From Pleodorina starrii (lineage: Eukaryota; Chlorophyta; Chlorophyceae; Chlamydomonadales; Volvocaceae), in NCBI GenBank assembly GCA_030267565.1, contig BRXU01000004.1, positions 3,602,501-3,666,500 on the forward strand: 64,000 nucleotides of DNA, read 5' to 3'. This document shows positions 1 to 12,935 of the stretch, one piece after another. A program made the position numbers and the translations under genes. Below the pieces are notes generated by a model that was given only the letters and a program-made list of their open reading frames with translations, ran no database searches and was not told the origin of the DNA. Position 1 is the stretch's first letter. Every line of letters begins with the position of its first letter.

Positions 1-2099
1 CATCCGGGTCATGGGCGCCGCCCCGTCGGAGATGGTCCCCGTGCCCGGCTGGCACTACGAGGAGGGCGACGGTCCACGCGACAGCATGCCGCTCGCGGAG
101 GCCCTGGCAAAGTGCTTCGACGTCAGGTGCGTTGGCCCACCTTGTCGTTCTTCGCGGCGCAGGGCCCACAGCCCGATCGCGCGAATGGTTGCAGCACACA
201 CGGCTGACCTCCGCGACGGCGCATCCCCTTTGCTGCGTCAGGTCTCCCAAGCCGGAGCTGCTCAAGCTGCTGGTTGCTGCGCTCGACACGGCCACGCACG
301 CGAACGGGCACGCCAACGGCGTCGGCAGTCACATCGCCAGCGCCTGCCAGGAGCAGCTGCGGGCAGCGCTGTCCGACAACGCGGCAATGGAGCGGTACCT
401 GGCACCGCGGCACGTGGTTGACGTTCTGGAGGACGCCGCCCCAGCGAAGCTCAGTACCGCGCAGGTTGGTTTGCGGCTTCCTGATCGTCTGTGGCTGTGC
501 CTGCAGCCCTCAGCCGGGACATGGAACGATTGCTGCCTGCCTCTAGCCCCGCCTTAGGGCCCTTCAGCGCTGGCTCCCAAGCCGATGGGCTAGCACGCTG
601 AGCTGCGGACGACGGCAGCTGTTCGATCGAGTGCGCCCCATGCCCGGCCCGCCGTGTGTGCTTGCAGGTGCTGTCCTGCCTGCGGCAGCTCCAGCCCCGC
701 CTTTACTCGATCTCCTCCTCGCCGCTGGAGGACCCTCGCCGCGTCCAAGTGACCGTTGCAGAGGTCAAGTACAAGAGCCTGGACAGGGCCCGCATCGGCG
801 TCTGCTCCACCATGATTTCGGAGCGCCTGCAGGTGTGCAAAACGCCCCTGGGCTGGGGCTGCCACCCAGCCAAGACCGCCGCGTGCCTGTGGCCCCCGCC
901 CGCCTGCACTCCTTCGCTGCGGATTCGCCTTTGTTGCCTCCGCCCCTGTGTCCTGGGACAGCGCAGTACCGGTTGGATGCTTGCGAGCAAGTCGCAATAC
1001 CTCCCGCGTCTCTGAACTGCGGGTGCTGTGCAACTCCCATCGTCGCCGCTTGTGCAATAGTAAAAACGACTGGATTGGCGTTCTGCTCCCTTCCCCTGAC
1101 CGGCTCTCTCCTGGCTGTGCGTCGCGGGTTCGCGGTCCTCCCTCGCAGGCGGGCTCCCGGGTGCCGCTGTACGTGCACAAGAACCCCGACTTCCGGCTGC
1201 CGCCCAGCGCCTCTACGCCCATCATCATGGTGGGCCCGGGCACCGGCCTGGCGCCCTTCCGCTCCTTCATCCTGCAGCGCCTGCTGGAGCAGCAGCAGCA
1301 GCAGCAGAGCCAAGGCGGGTCCGAGAGCGGGGCGCCTCCCGGCCGCATGGTGCTGTACTTTGGCTGCCGACGCCGTGACCAGGACTTCCTGTACGGCAGC
1401 GTCCTGGAGGGGTGGGCCGCAGAGGACAAGATCACGCTCTTCACCGCCTTCTCGCGCGAGCAGGTGGGCGGGGTGGCGGGGGAGGGGTATGACAGGACTT
1501 TCAGGGGACCGTGGTCGGGGGCGAAGGGACCATGGGCGAGGTTTCCGTAGCACCAGAGGGCCCGGCGTGTACCTGCCCTTGCGCGGGTCGTCGAGAGCTT
1601 GCGTGATAGTTCTGTCTGGGTCGCAGGGCGTGCGGTGCGGTGTGCCTGACAGCGTGTTTTGCGGCTGCCGCATTATGCGGCACGAACCCGCAGTTCGCAT
1701 CTGCAGCTGTGCGGCGCAGCTCTGGGGACGCGCGCGCCTGCTCCCGCCTACAGGCCCCTTCCAGGGACCACATAGCACCCTTGCGGTTGGAGGCCGGTAC
1801 TCAGTGCAAACAGCACCACTCGCCCAATGGTCGTGTGTAACCCTCCCGTTTCCATCTCACAGAAGCAGAAGGTATACGTCCAGAACCGGCTGGCGGAGAG
1901 CGCGGACCTGGTGTGGGAGCTGCTGCAGCAGGGTGGCCACTTTTACGTGTGCGGCGACGCGGGCTCTATGGCGGGCGCGGTCGAGCAGGCGCTGCTGCAG
2001 CTCGTCGGCGAGAGGCTGGAGGGCGGGCGCGAGGCCGCGCCCGCGTACTTGCAAACGCTATCGGACACGGGCCGCTACCAGCGCGACGTGTGGTATTGA
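1..2099 (+). CDS. Diflavin NADPH reductase (CysJ / cytochrome P450 reductase type), 3' part
   Basis: The 5' end lies outside the window. Visible exons are 1-126, 242-464, 668-832, 1149-1463 and 1863-2099, all GT-AG and phase-consistent, giving about 354 C-terminal residues. In order they show the FAD-binding RLYSISSSP motif (exon 3), the NADPH-binding GPGTGLAPFRSF motif with a downstream FGCRRRDQDFLY stretch (exon 4), a YVCGDAGSMA segment (exon 5) and a C-terminal RYQRDVWY whose aromatic residue would stack on FAD. Family knowledge: such proteins pass electrons from NADPH through FAD to FMN and then to a haem or sulfite-reductase partner. The FMN (flavodoxin) domain should lie upstream, out of view. 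The ending combines the Trp typical of P450 reductases with the Tyr typical of CysJ, so the partner cannot be fixed. A Gln run (about 1288-1309) is a local insert. Family call is secure; sulfite reductase flavoprotein, CPR and methionine synthase reductase remain open. Confidence 0.85.
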
Positions 2100-3556
2100 G
2101 TCGCTTGCCGATAAGGTGGTGTGCGGCTGCAGTGCGTGCGTGCGTGCTTTAGGACTAAAACCTAATCTTATGACGTGGGACCGGAGGTGTGGGAGAGCGT
2201 TAGCTAGGGTCGGTTATTGTGAAGTGCGGCGTGACAGGGAACTCGGGTCTTGTTTGGTTGCAGCCTGTTGCAGTTGAAGGGTGTCGCCCCTCGTTTGAGT
2301 GCGCCGAGGGAGTTGCCATTTATGGACTGCTGCGCTGCGCGATGACGATATCTCTTTGTTGCGCCAGCGAGCGCATACCGGGGTGTTTCTTATCACCGGG
2401 TGTGCCAGGCGTTTGAATTGGCGCAGGATGCGAGTTGTACCGACGTGTGGCCGACGGCCTGTTCAGTGCCGAAGGAAGCACGTGTTGAGTTGAATGTGGG
2501 AGTTTACAAATGACTGAGTTGCCGGTTGCACGACTGTTGATCCTTGTGACACGCCACCGGTAGGCGTCCCCTGACCAGTACTGCTCCTTCCGCGCTCCGT
2601 TGTGACAGAGGTTGACCATCTGGCTGCTCAAGCACTGGCGAAGGCGCGCGTTGCACACACGGGAAGGCACGGGAAAATTGCGCAAGTGCTCGGAATCTAC
2701 CCTCGCTTTTCACCTTCCTGAGCTTGACCGGCACGCAAAGAAGAAGTGCTGTCAAGTGCCATGGCAGGACACGCACATGACAGGACATGTAACACAGAGC
2801 GATGTAACACAACGTTATAAGGGTGGGAGTGGGCGACCTTCGGTTTGCGCCGTCAGTGTCATGCCCATCCAACATCCAAACCCTACGTTTGTACTGCACA
2901 GGGCCTGGGTGATGTAAACCAGACAGCTGCGACCGTGGGCCCCTCCGTGTCGACGAACACTAGCACGGCGGAATTCCGTCGAAATGGCCCATGGTTCCGC
3001 CTTTGAAAGAGCGGCACGTCAATCCATGGCAAGAAGGACAGGTAATGGTCAAAATGGCTCTGCACACAAGTCGCTTACGCATAACACGGGTTGGTTCAAG
3101 AGGGTTCCAGGTGCTTCTGAACTGGGGGTGAACGTCTTTGATTAGGATGCGGTGTATACACTGTCCGAATAACGTGTCAACGGCAAAGGTCAGGGATGGG
3201 GGTATGCCTTGGCGCGAACACTTTGAACAAAAGGCCAAGGCGCGAAACCAAGTTGAATCAAACCCACCACATTGGCAGGCATTCCACCAGCAGCATTTTA
3301 TACAGGCGAGGTCGCTTAACAGAACGCGCACCTTGCTGCTCCATTTGCAGTAGATAAGCCATAAACGTCTGGAAGGCTGTACGGTATTTGGGTACGACGG
3401 CTCATTTTTAGTGCATTTGCAAGGAGGGGTGCACAAATTTCTCCTACTTACTTTTCTAGGAGACGAAGCCTTGATACTGCCACAGGCTTGCTATCCTATC
3501 CACATAAGCACCACCTTCCTATTACATCCGTGCCAGCGAAGCTTACCTTGGGCAGA
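2100..3556. other. Intergenic: 3' UTR of the reductase and upstream region of the inositol synthase gene
   Basis: No convincing coding segment is visible. The left part is probably the long 3' UTR of the reductase gene, ending near the TGTAA copies at about 2790-2807. The right part, about 750 bp, would hold the promoter and 5' UTR of the downstream inositol phosphate synthase gene. No clear TATA element or other defined regulatory site was recognised. Confidence 0.5.
2788..2792 (+). terminator. Candidate TGTAA poly(A) signal of the diflavin reductase gene
   Basis: TGTAA is the usual poly(A) signal in Chlamydomonas-type algae. This copy lies about 690 nt after the stop codon; a second copy follows at 2803-2807. 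Position only, no transcript evidence. Confidence 0.35.
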
Positions 3557-5593
3557 ATGCTTGTCGACAGCTTCGAGGTCCAGTCGCCTAACGTGGTGTA
3601 CTCGGACGAGCACATCACTAGCACGTATGAGTATGCGTCGACGAAGCTGGACCGCGCGGCTGATGGCAAATGGGTCGTCAAGCCGACCAAGTCCACCTAC
3701 CAGTTTCGCGTCGACCGGCGCGTCCCCAAGCTCGGGTATGTGATTAAATTGGCGCTGTTTTCGCGTAATTCCGCTGTGCGCGCCCTGCCTAAGAAGGCTG
3801 AATTTTACTTGGTGCCGCCTTCCCGCGCAGAGTGATGCTCGTGGGTTGGGGTGGCAACAATGGCACTACGCTTACCGCCGGCATTCTGGCTAACAAGCAG
3901 TAAGTGTAAAATAAGATATCAAAAGGGAGTTTGGCGGTCCCCCCATCTACCCTAGTTGACGTCGATCCTGTTATTTTCGCGCAGCGGCATCACCTGGATG
4001 ACCAAGGACGGTCTGAAGAAGCCAAACTTTTATGGTTCGCTCACACAAGCGGCCACCGTGCGCGTCGGCAACTACGAGGGCGAGGAGGTGTACGCTCCCT
4101 TTAAGGCGCTCTTGCCTATGGTGGAGCCCACTGATATTGTCCTGGGCGGCTGGGACATTTCTGGAATGAATCTCGCGGAGGCGATGGAGCGCGCTAAGGT
4201 CCTGGACTGGACCCTGCAGGAGCAGGTGGTGCCCTACATGCGCGATGTGGTGCCACTTCCCGGTACGTGGCAGCCTGAGCTAATCCTCGGATGGCGTCGT
4301 GCGAGGGCGCGACTTGCGTGCAGCCGGGGAATCATGGTATGCGGGCCTGGGGTGGTCGCGCAACACCCAAACCGCCGGTGGCGCCAACGGGGCGCCAGCA
4401 ACACACTGGGGCGGGTTAGCACCTGCTAGTTTCATGAGCATGCCCAAAATGTCCTGGATTCAGGAACAGAAGAAGCGGAAATTTACCTGTCTCCAAGCCG
4501 ATCAACCCTACCCTGCTTCGACATTCTGAAGGGCGCTGCTGCCTGCCCCCATTTCCCGCGCCGCCTGGCTCGCCCCGCCCACTTCCACGCAGGTATCTAC
4601 GACCCGGACTTCGTTGCGGCGAACCAGGAGGAGCGCGCGGACAATGTCATCAAGGGCAGCAAGCGCGAGCAGATGGAGGTGGTCCGCCAGCAGATCCGGG
4701 AGTTCAAGGAGACCAACTCCCTGGACAAGATCGTCGTGCTCTGGACGGCCAACACGGAGCGCTTCGCGCAGGTGGTCGAAGGCCTCAACGACACGGCCGA
4801 GAATCTGATGGCCTCGATTGACCGCAACGAGGCGGAGATTGCGCCCAGCACCCTCTATGCCGTGGCCTGCGTGCTGGAGGGCGTGCCCTTCGTCAACGGC
4901 TCACCGCAGAACACGTTTGTGCCCGGCATGATTGACCTGGCCGTCAAGCACAACGTTCTGATCGGCGGCGATGACTTCAAGTCGGGCCAGACGAAGCTCA
5001 AGTCGGTGCTGGTTGACTTTCTGGTGGGCGCGGGCATCAAACCCACGTCGATTGTGTCGTACAACCACCTGGGCAACAACGACGGCCTGAACCTGTCGGC
5101 GCCTCAGACGTTCCGCAGCAAAGAGATTTCCAAGTCGAACGTCGTTGACGACATGGTGGCGTCCAACAGCATTCTCTATGCGCCCGGCGAGCACCCGGAC
5201 CACGTGGTCGTCATCAAGTACGTGCCGTACGTTGGCGACTCGAAGCGCGCCATGGACGAGTACACGAGCGAGATCTTCATGGGCGGCCGCAACACGCTCG
5301 TCATCCACAACACGTGCGAGGACTCTCTCCTGGCCGCGCCCATCATTCTGGACCTGGTGCTGCTTGCGGAGCTCATCACGCGTATCAACCTGAAGAAGGA
5401 CGAGGAGGAGGCGTTCCATGGGTTGCACCCCATTGCTGTGTTGCTGTCGTACCTGACCAAGGCGCCGCTGGTGCCCTACGGCACGCCCGTGGTCAACGCG
5501 TTGGCGAAGCAGCGGGCCATGCTCGAAAACATCCTGCGCGCCTGCGTTGGCCTTGCGCCGGACAGCCAGATGCTGCTGGAGTTCAAGGCGTGA
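3557..5593 (+). CDS. INO1: Myo-inositol-1-phosphate synthase (inositol-3-phosphate synthase)
   Basis: Complete gene of four exons, 3557-3735, 3831-3899, 3985-4262 and 4593-5593, giving 508 residues, close to the usual length of about 510 for plants. The enzyme converts glucose 6-phosphate to inositol 3-phosphate using NAD, the first committed step of inositol synthesis, usually in the cytosol. The chosen ATG gives [13 protein letters not shown], which aligns with the plant start MFIESFKVESPNV. Visible family blocks are [15 protein letters not shown] (NAD-binding glycine loop, split by intron 1), [53 protein letters not shown] and [16 protein letters not shown]. All are nearly identical to plant enzymes. 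The only oddity seen is ANKHGITW where plants have Glu for His. Intron 3 (4263-4592) is the longest. Confidence 0.97.
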
Positions 5594-5793
5594 AGAGCAG
5601 GTTGCGGGATGGCATTTGAGAGTGGGGGGTGGGTTTCATGGACTGCGGATGCGTGTGTGTGAGGGTCTGTGCGTGGGGTGGGGATGAGACGAGCTTCACA
5701 CAGCGTTCGCGGGGTGGCTTGGCTGTGTGGTGCATAGTACTAAGAAGGAGAGGGGCTTTGCGAGTGGCTGGCGAGTGGTTGTGGTGATGGTAA

Positions 5794-5798
5794 TGTAA
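5794..5798 (+). terminator. Candidate TGTAA poly(A) signal of INO1
   Basis: TGTAA about 200 nt after the INO1 stop, a typical distance for this type of alga. No other TGTAA was seen between the stop and this site. Confidence 0.5.
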
Positions 5799-7011
5799 CG
5801 CGACGTGTCGTGTGCGATGGGTGTACTGGGCTTGCCATGCAGATTCAGAATGTGCATCCGTTGAAGGCTTTGTTGTGGCCGGGGATCCTCTGTTCTGGGC
5901 AGCCCACCGAAGGCGATGCACCGCTCCTCGCATTGTAGGAGTTTTGCTTCATACATACTGCGGTTGGCACAATGTTGTCATGTATCGATAGCTCCCTTCG
6001 TACGTGCGGTACGTCTGTTGATGGCTGAGGGGGAATGGCCTTGGGGAGCCAAGGGGCTGCTGCTCTCGTGCCCCCGCAGCCGTGCAGTTGCCGGGAAAAC
6101 CTTTTGGCTGGCTTTATTTCGCATGTACGCCATGCATTTATCTTAAGACCAGCGTTGTGGTAATGTACAGAATTGATGGTTGACTGGAGCGTGCTTATCT
6201 ATGACGGGCATCTCTCCCACACCGAAGGGAGAATCCTGCGGGCTCTTGTCTGGGGACCCGACGACTCGCGCGTGGCGAATTTTGAGGAAAGAGTAATTCT
6301 GACGGGTTACACAGGATTGATTAATCGATCGACACACGACTTACCTGGACACGGTCTCCTGCCAACGCCTTTGGCGCGTCCGATACCAAGGCACGGCCGT
6401 TACTTGCTCTGTAATCGCCTTCGACTGGATCACGGACTGTTTGTTGCGGTCAGGTCAGGTCACCGTCCGGCCCTAAACATGAAAGCTATGGCATACTGGG
6501 CTGTCCTGGAGCCCCCACTCGCTTGCCTCCAGCCAAATTGTCACCATACCGTTCGACAGTCTATCGTGACCAACAGTGACTCCCTCACTCGCGCCCGGCC
6601 TGCGGCCGCACACCAACTTTACCCTCCACGCCTATGCCTCCAGCCCAATTCGCTCGAATGAATAAGTATAATCCAGCCTCCCCCCAACTTCCACCTGCCT
6701 ACTCCAACTTCGCAAAATGCCTTGTTCGACGGGACGGACAGCGCCCCCGGGCGTCGCATTGATGGACGGAACGACACGCGAGACACGGCCAGCATAACTT
6801 GGCTGCAGTTATGCACCAGCAGGGACAACGCAGCTGCGGCGATGACAACTGCTGCTATTACGGCCAACTGCGAATCACAGCACCGCCAAAAGTGATTGAT
6901 CTATAGGTTTTTAGCCGTGCTGACGGCGGTACGGTAGTACCAACACAGTGCGTGTATAGACATCCAACGAGGAGCTTTCCCTTGCCCACCCTGCTTGTTG
7001 TTCGCAGCTGC
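5799..7011. other. Intergenic region between two convergent genes
   Basis: About 1.2 kb between the end of INO1 (+) and the end of the armadillo gene (-). No ORF here shows a recognisable domain or plausible splice joins. It presumably holds the 3' UTRs of both genes; a TTACA (TGTAA on the minus strand) near 6306 could serve the armadillo gene. Nothing else was recognised. Confidence 0.4.
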
Positions 7012-9388
7012 TCACAGCTTGACGCCCATTTCCAGCGCCACGGCCGTCAGCTTCTCCTCGGTGGAGGGCATCTTGAGCAGCTCCGTCAGAATCATGCGCC
7101 CGCGCACACCGCACATGTCCGTGTCCGGCATGCCCTTGGTCGTCACCACGCGCACCAGCGGCTGCAGCACGCCCGCGTCCAACGCGCGGTGCTTCGACTT
7201 GGCGTCCATCAGCGCCAGGTTGTGCAGCGCGCCGAGCGCGTGGTCCATCACCTGCCCAACAACAGAACAAAAGGGGGCTTAATAAAGAAGTTACAAAAGG
7301 GGGAGTGGCCAGGCGACAGAAAAGGCGAAAGACGCAGCCGGGCGCGAGGCAAGGGTGGTGAGGAGCTCGACAGGCCACACGTCGACCAGACGCCACGCGG
7401 CTAGGTAGCGCCGGGCCGGGCCTGGGCTTTGCACGTTTGCCTGCACACGCACCGGTTCGCTGATGGGCGCCACCCGCAGCACCTCCACCAGCGCCTCCAC
7501 GCCGCCCTCCTCGCGGATGCGCCGGCGGTTCGTGTGATCGGCGGCCAGGTTCATTACCAGGGTCACTGCGCGGTCCAGGTTGGCGCGGCCTATGTCGGCT
7601 ACCCGGATGAACCTGGGCGGGGCGGGGCAGGCGCAGGAAAGGGATGCATCGCTTCCTGGCAGAAGCAGCATCTGCTGTAGCGCTAGACGCGCGAGGTGCG
7701 ACACTTGTCACCGTCTGGCTGCGAATTGCCCGTCGGCACCGGCACCAGCACCATGAGTCCATGCCGCAAGCAGAGGCGTCTCAGCCAGCATGGGTCACGC
7801 AGCCCTCCGGCAACTCCCACGCCCCGCTCCCATACCCCACGCACCCGCACCGTGTTGCTCGTGCCGTCCCACCCGCACCACATCAAGGCCCCCGAGCCAC
7901 GCTCCGCCCGGTCAAGTGTGCCTTACTCTTCACCGCGCAAAGGAAATCGTGGGCCAAGGCGGTCAGGGCTGTCCAGCCCCGCCCTTCAGATGCCCTGGCT
8001 TCGGCACCAGCAGAAAGAAAACGCTCACCCACTGCCCCTCGTCGGCCCTCCCCTTCCCTGACACCCCCGCCCTCCCAACCCCTGCCGCGCCCTCACTTTA
8101 TGAGCGGCGCCGCGGCCCCCGCCAGGCACACCCTCTGTCGCCCCTCCGGGTTGAGCGCCATTATGGACAGCGCCTGCATGACGCTGCCCGCCAGTGCGGT
8201 GGCGGGGCCGTCCTTCAGAATGGCCACCAGCTCATCCATGATGGCCGAGTTGGCCACCTCCACCGGGTAGCCGCGAGCTATCTTCTTGACGCGCTCGCAC
8301 GCACCCATCGCCAACATGGAGTTGCGCATCTGGTGGCAGCAAAGGGCGCGAAACGAGAATCAGGTGGGGTAGGGAGAGGAGAGTGCGGGGAGAACGGCGA
8401 AACAAAGAACCGGAGCCAGCGAAGTAAGCAAATGAAATCGAAGCGCGACGTGACCAAATGTAAGTGAAGTAAACGAATACAACCGAAGTAAATCCATTGG
8501 GGACGAGGGACGGGCTGGGAGCGGAGCGGCGGGAAAGCGACCACGTGGCGAGTTGAGTTTATGTAACGAGGGCGCGGGCGCCAGGCGTGCCCTGTAATGG
8601 GACGCGCGGGAGGCAGGGCTGCCGGAGGGACGGTGTGCAAGGGAAGCCGCTGGCCGGCTCCTTAAGCCGGGAGCTTAAGGGCCTGGGGCCTGGGGAGACG
8701 CGCGCCGCTGCTGATTCTTTTGTTCGGGCTGGACGCCCATAGCGAGCGCCTGGCACAGGCTGCGGTGTGAGAGACACCCTCAGAAGCTGTGGCGGCGGGC
8801 TCTCGTGCTCGGCCCCCGTCAAACAAGATTACCCGCAGCATGAACATCGCCAGTGTGACAGAATGCCTCACGCTCCGCCACTGCTAGTTTTCTCGACAGG
8901 AATCCCGTTAAAATCACCCCTTCAGGGCATCGGCGGTTTCAAGCGCGTTTCAGGCACAACCTCGGTTTCAGGGGCAGTTGGTTGGAAACCTGAAGCCGTG
9001 GTGCTCGCACGCCTTCATGGACTATTATCTTTCTACTTCTAACCAGCAATTTGTGAGATTTTAGGGCGTCTGGGGGATGCCCATACGTTAAGACGCGCAG
9101 AACGACAGGGTCTTAAAACCCCACAGCGCCTACCCCCACGCGCACCTTGAGGCAGCCCACGATTTCATGCACCACGCGTTCCTCCGGCTTCTCTGCTCTT
9201 AGCAAGTCTGCGCTGGCCTCCGAATGCACTACGACGCTCGTGTGCTCGTTCTCCTTCTTGCTCGGGGGCGTGGGTGTTGCGGGCGAGCCGCTCTTGCCCT
9301 TGGCGGGCGTGCCGTGTCCTCCGTGTCCACCATTTCTGAGTCGGAAGCTGCCACCAGAATCCAGCAGCGGGCTGGCGTCTTCTTGCAT
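7012..9388 (-). CDS. Armadillo-repeat protein
   Basis: Four minus-strand exons join in phase: 9388-9146, 8329-8097, 7612-7453 and 7251-7012, giving 291 residues if the ATG at 9388 is the start. Residues 1-70 are Ser/Gly/Pro-rich and probably disordered. From about residue 72 the protein consists of helical repeats with armadillo-like periodicity, for example a repeat rich in Ala/Leu ending NPEGRQRVCLAGAAAPLI, another with VMNLAADHTNRRRIREEG and a third with ALGALHNLALMD. Such repeats form protein-binding superhelices; no more specific function can be read. An acceptor-like CAG lies immediately before the first ATG, so an additional upstream exon is possible. Intron 1 (9145-8330) is long. Family call is firm, N-terminus uncertain. 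Confidence 0.75.
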
Positions 9389-10006
9389 GCTGGTACAGGG
9401 TGTATTGTCCGAGCTACCGATGAGAATGAAGGCACCGGAGAAGGGATTTACGACCTCCTGATGCAGCCGCTACTCAGTAAGCAGTATATCGATGTTTATT
9501 GATTAAAAATTAGGCGCTCGCAACAGGGGAGTTGTGAGCGCCTCTCAACTAGCATGCGTCAGAAAGCTCTGTAGAGGGCCGGTATACCCATAGGTTGGGG
9601 CTTGAGGAGGGCTCAATACTCGAGTTATATTGTTGTCGCCCAGGCAAAACGGGCTCGCAAGCATAAGCTTGTCCCAAAGCAAGCTTAAAACCAACGCACG
9701 AGCCACAGTCTCTAGTTGATGGTACGCAGTCGATGGTGATACAGGATATGTAGATGTAAGAGCAAGCATGCAGTGTAGTGTGAGCCGCGCATTCTTGATT
9801 GACCCGTGCAGTTTACGGCAGCGCCACCGTCCTCTCATCGATGCGTCGGTTTGCAAACCGAAGTATCGATCTATGGAACGTTGTGTTAGCCATTAATTAC
9901 CTGATCCTCATTCCTTGATTACCGTGTCGCAGTATGAGTGCCTAGTAAAGTTCCCCTAGCTAGAGGTTATTTGAGGCCATCCAGCCCATACAATAGCATT
10001 TACCAC
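9389..10006. other. Intergenic region between divergent armadillo and THO6-like genes
   Basis: About 620 bp separate the first recognised exon of the minus-strand armadillo gene from the ATG of the plus-strand WD40 gene. It must hold both promoters, unless the armadillo gene has another upstream exon here. No defined element was recognised. Confidence 0.4.
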
Positions 10007-12935
10007 ATGACGATGACCAATGGGACTTTCGATTGCAGGTGCACTCCGCTGGATTGTTGGCCGCCAGTTGCTTCTCCAGAACTCGCGCTGACGGCACTTG
10101 GGCGCGCGCAGGAGCTACGATCTCAAATCCTACGCGTGCAGCATCCTACGGAACCGCGTTGAGCGTTTCAGCACCGTGTATGCATGCTGCTTCGTCACCG
10201 CCGCGGAGGCGGCCCTTGCAGCCGGAGTGGTGGACACGGCGGTGGAGGGTCAGCCCGCCACAGACATGCTCCTCACGTCCAACAGCATAGGCGAGCTGAG
10301 GTACGCCTCGTTCGCCCGCAGACGGCACGCGGGAACTGCTCCACCCCCGCACCCGCAACCTCCAAACAATAATGCGCACGCCGCTTACGTACCCCTACTC
10401 CATTCGCCCTCCAGGCTTCATCGCCTGTCGGACCTGGTCCAACGCTGGACAGCTGCCGCCGCCGCCGCCGCTCCGCAGTCCCCAGAGGCCGCCTGCTGCT
10501 GCAGCTGGGCCGCGCACCAGGGAGCGGCTTACTGCCTGGCAAAGGCGACATCGGGTGAGCCGCAGCGGGGGGCCAGGCGGACCGGGCTATTCGACGGAGG
10601 CTGTTGGAGGTTGGGTGCCTGAGTGGCGGGATGTTGTGCGCAGCCTCCATGCCGCCCTTTGTGGGGTCTTAGGGTAGACAAGGCCGGGGTCCGAGGTAGG
10701 TTGCGGAGGACTGCCGCAACTGAGGCCCTGCCGCGAGGCGGCGACCCGCGGGAGACCTCCACGGGACCTGGTTCGTGGCGCGCCACGCGTCGGAGGCGAC
10801 CCTTATGAGACCCCCCTCTGCCCCCCCCCCTCAGGGTCTGACGTGTTGATCATCAGCGGCGGTGATGACGGCTACGTGCGGGGCTGGAGGCTGGCGGACG
10901 TGCTGCGCCACGTGCAGCAGCCTGCTGCCCGGGGACAGCAGCAGAACGGCGGCGGCGGTGGCGCGCAGCAGCAGCCGCAGCAGCAGCCAGGGGTTGCGGT
11001 ATCGGAGCCAGCGGCGGGCGGCGCCTCTGCCGCGGGACCGGGACCCGCAGCCTGTCTGGCGGTGCGGCTGCCGCGGGCGGAGAGCGCCCTGGCAGCCAGC
11101 TCACTGCCTCCGGCGGTACAGGCGCTGGCGACGGGGACAGGGAGCGGGGGCAACCCGGTGGTTTTCGTCGGTGGGTGGGTGGGTGGGTGCTGGACGGGGG
11201 GCCGGGCGGGTGAGTGTGGGCACGGTGCCCAGTGGTGTGGGCACGGCGGGATAGATTGCTGTAAGGGCAAGCGTGCGAGGGAAAGGCGCTTGCAACATGC
11301 ATGTACTCTTTCGGGTGTGGTGGTGACCGGCACGGTCCTAAGAGCTCCATCTACGGCGGACAGGGTGACTCCACTGCGCTTGTTCGTTGCGCGCGGCGTG
11401 CCCGGCACGAGCCCGCCTATGCAACCCCGAAACGTTTGTGGGCCCGCGCGGGGACGCGACCCCGCAGGCTGCAGCGACGGCGGCGTGCACTGCCTGGACC
11501 TGACCCACGGGTCGGTGGTCCAGTCGTCGGGCCCCGGCCACGTGGCGGCGGTGCTGGCCATGGACCACCACGGACCCACCAGCTGCCTGGCGACCGGGTC
11601 GGAGGTGAGGGGCCTGGGCGGGCGGGCGGGTGGGTGGGCTTGGGCTTCTGGGCGGCTCGCTGGATGGGCAGCGGAGTGGGGTCTGCAAGCCAAGGGGGGC
11701 AGAGCGGGTCAGGGATTCGGAGAGCAGACAGAGAGGCTCGAGCAGTTGCGTCATGGCCGTTGCCGCAGCCGTCGTACACAAGGCCCTTCCAACACGCTGC
11801 TCGATCGGCCGCCCCTCACACGCGCAGGACGGGACCGTGCGGCTCTGGGACAGCCGGACAGGGCCGGGAGCCGGCTCGGGGGGCGGCGGCGGTCGCTGCG
11901 TCCGGGTGCTGGACACGGCTGCGGGGCGGGAGGTGCCGGGCGGCGGCGCCGAGGCGCTCCGCTGCCTGCGCAACCCGCCCGTGTCCTGCCTGCGCTTCGA
12001 GCCCAGCGGCAGCTGGCTGCTGTGCGGTCACGGCGCGGGCGGCGGCGGCGGCGGCAGCTTGAGCATGTGGAACCTGGGCATGGCGCAGCGGGCGAGACAG
12101 GTGTCGTCGAGCTTTGCGCCGCAGGTGCGGACACTCGTGCGCTTAGGCAGATGCGTTTGCGCTTAGGCAGATTCGAAGAGCTACACGGGGCGGCACCAAG
12201 GGTCATGCCAGGAGGCCCCTCAGGGAACGACGCCCTCGTATAGGGGCAGGGCAGCGCAGCGTGGGGCGGGACGGGGAATCCGGATACCCTGCTGGGAATT
12301 ATGGACTCGAGAGTACGGAGGTGTGGAGGATGGCTGTCCAGGGTTCCAAGCCGGGGTCGCACCCGCATAGCACCCAGGGCGCAGCGGGCTGGGTTTCAGA
12401 GCGCAAGGAGGCGCGGCGGCCGTATAAACCGATGGACCTTCGCCACGCCACCTGTTTGCCCCTTCCTGGCTCCACCCACCGGGCCACACCTCCGGTTGCC
12501 CCCCGGGTCGCCGCACCTCCACCTCCACCTCCATGCGGCGGCGCCCCGTTTGTGCCACCACACCCACCGCATCTCATTTCCCCAGCACCCGCACCCTCAA
12601 TCCAAGGCGCCTTGCATGCTTCCGGCCCCGTCCCGCCGCCCGCCCCCCCTTGCCGCGTCCTGCCCTCTCCTCCATCGCGCCGCGCGCCTCAGGCGATGGC
12701 GGTGCAGCCTGCGGAGGTGTTGGTGGTGGGCTCCGAGCCGGCGCTGAGCCGCTACAGTCTGGCGCTGGAGGGGCCCTCACAGCAGCAGCCGCTGGCCACC
12801 CGCTCAGTGTTTGCCTTGGATGTGCACCCGACCAGCGGCGCGGTGGCGGTGGGCGGCGTGGGAGCCTCCCTGGAGCTGCTGTCAAAGTACGGCAAGAAGA
12901 CGGGCGGCGCGGCTTTCGTGTCGGATGAGGACTGA
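10007..12935 (+). CDS. WD40 protein, probable THO/TREX complex subunit 6 (THOC6) homologue
   Basis: Seven exons, 10007-10038, 10112-10300, 10415-10554, 10835-11170, 11468-11604, 11828-12124 and 12693-12935, sum to 457 residues. The order of blocks follows animal THOC6: VLIISGGDDGYVRGWRL (blade with the shelf after it), VVFVGCSDGGVHCLDL, LATGSEDGTVRLWDSRTG (a canonical GH-WD-like blade split by intron 5), SGSWLLCGHG with SLSMWNLG, and a last blade ending ASLELLSKYGKKTG. THOC6 works in the nuclear complex coupling transcription to mRNA export; the plant homologue is also called DWA1. Algal oddities are Gln/Gly/Ala-rich loops at about 10930-11060 and 11870-11890. Exon 1 is very short (ten codons plus two bases) but its phase fits. 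The WD40 assignment is secure; the THOC6 assignment rests on recalled alignment and needs a profile search. Confidence 0.72.

Noticed and set aside
631..2277. 548-codon plus-strand frame over the diflavin reductase
   Set aside because: It reads through introns in the wrong frame; the true exons are in other frames with clear FAD and NADPH motifs.
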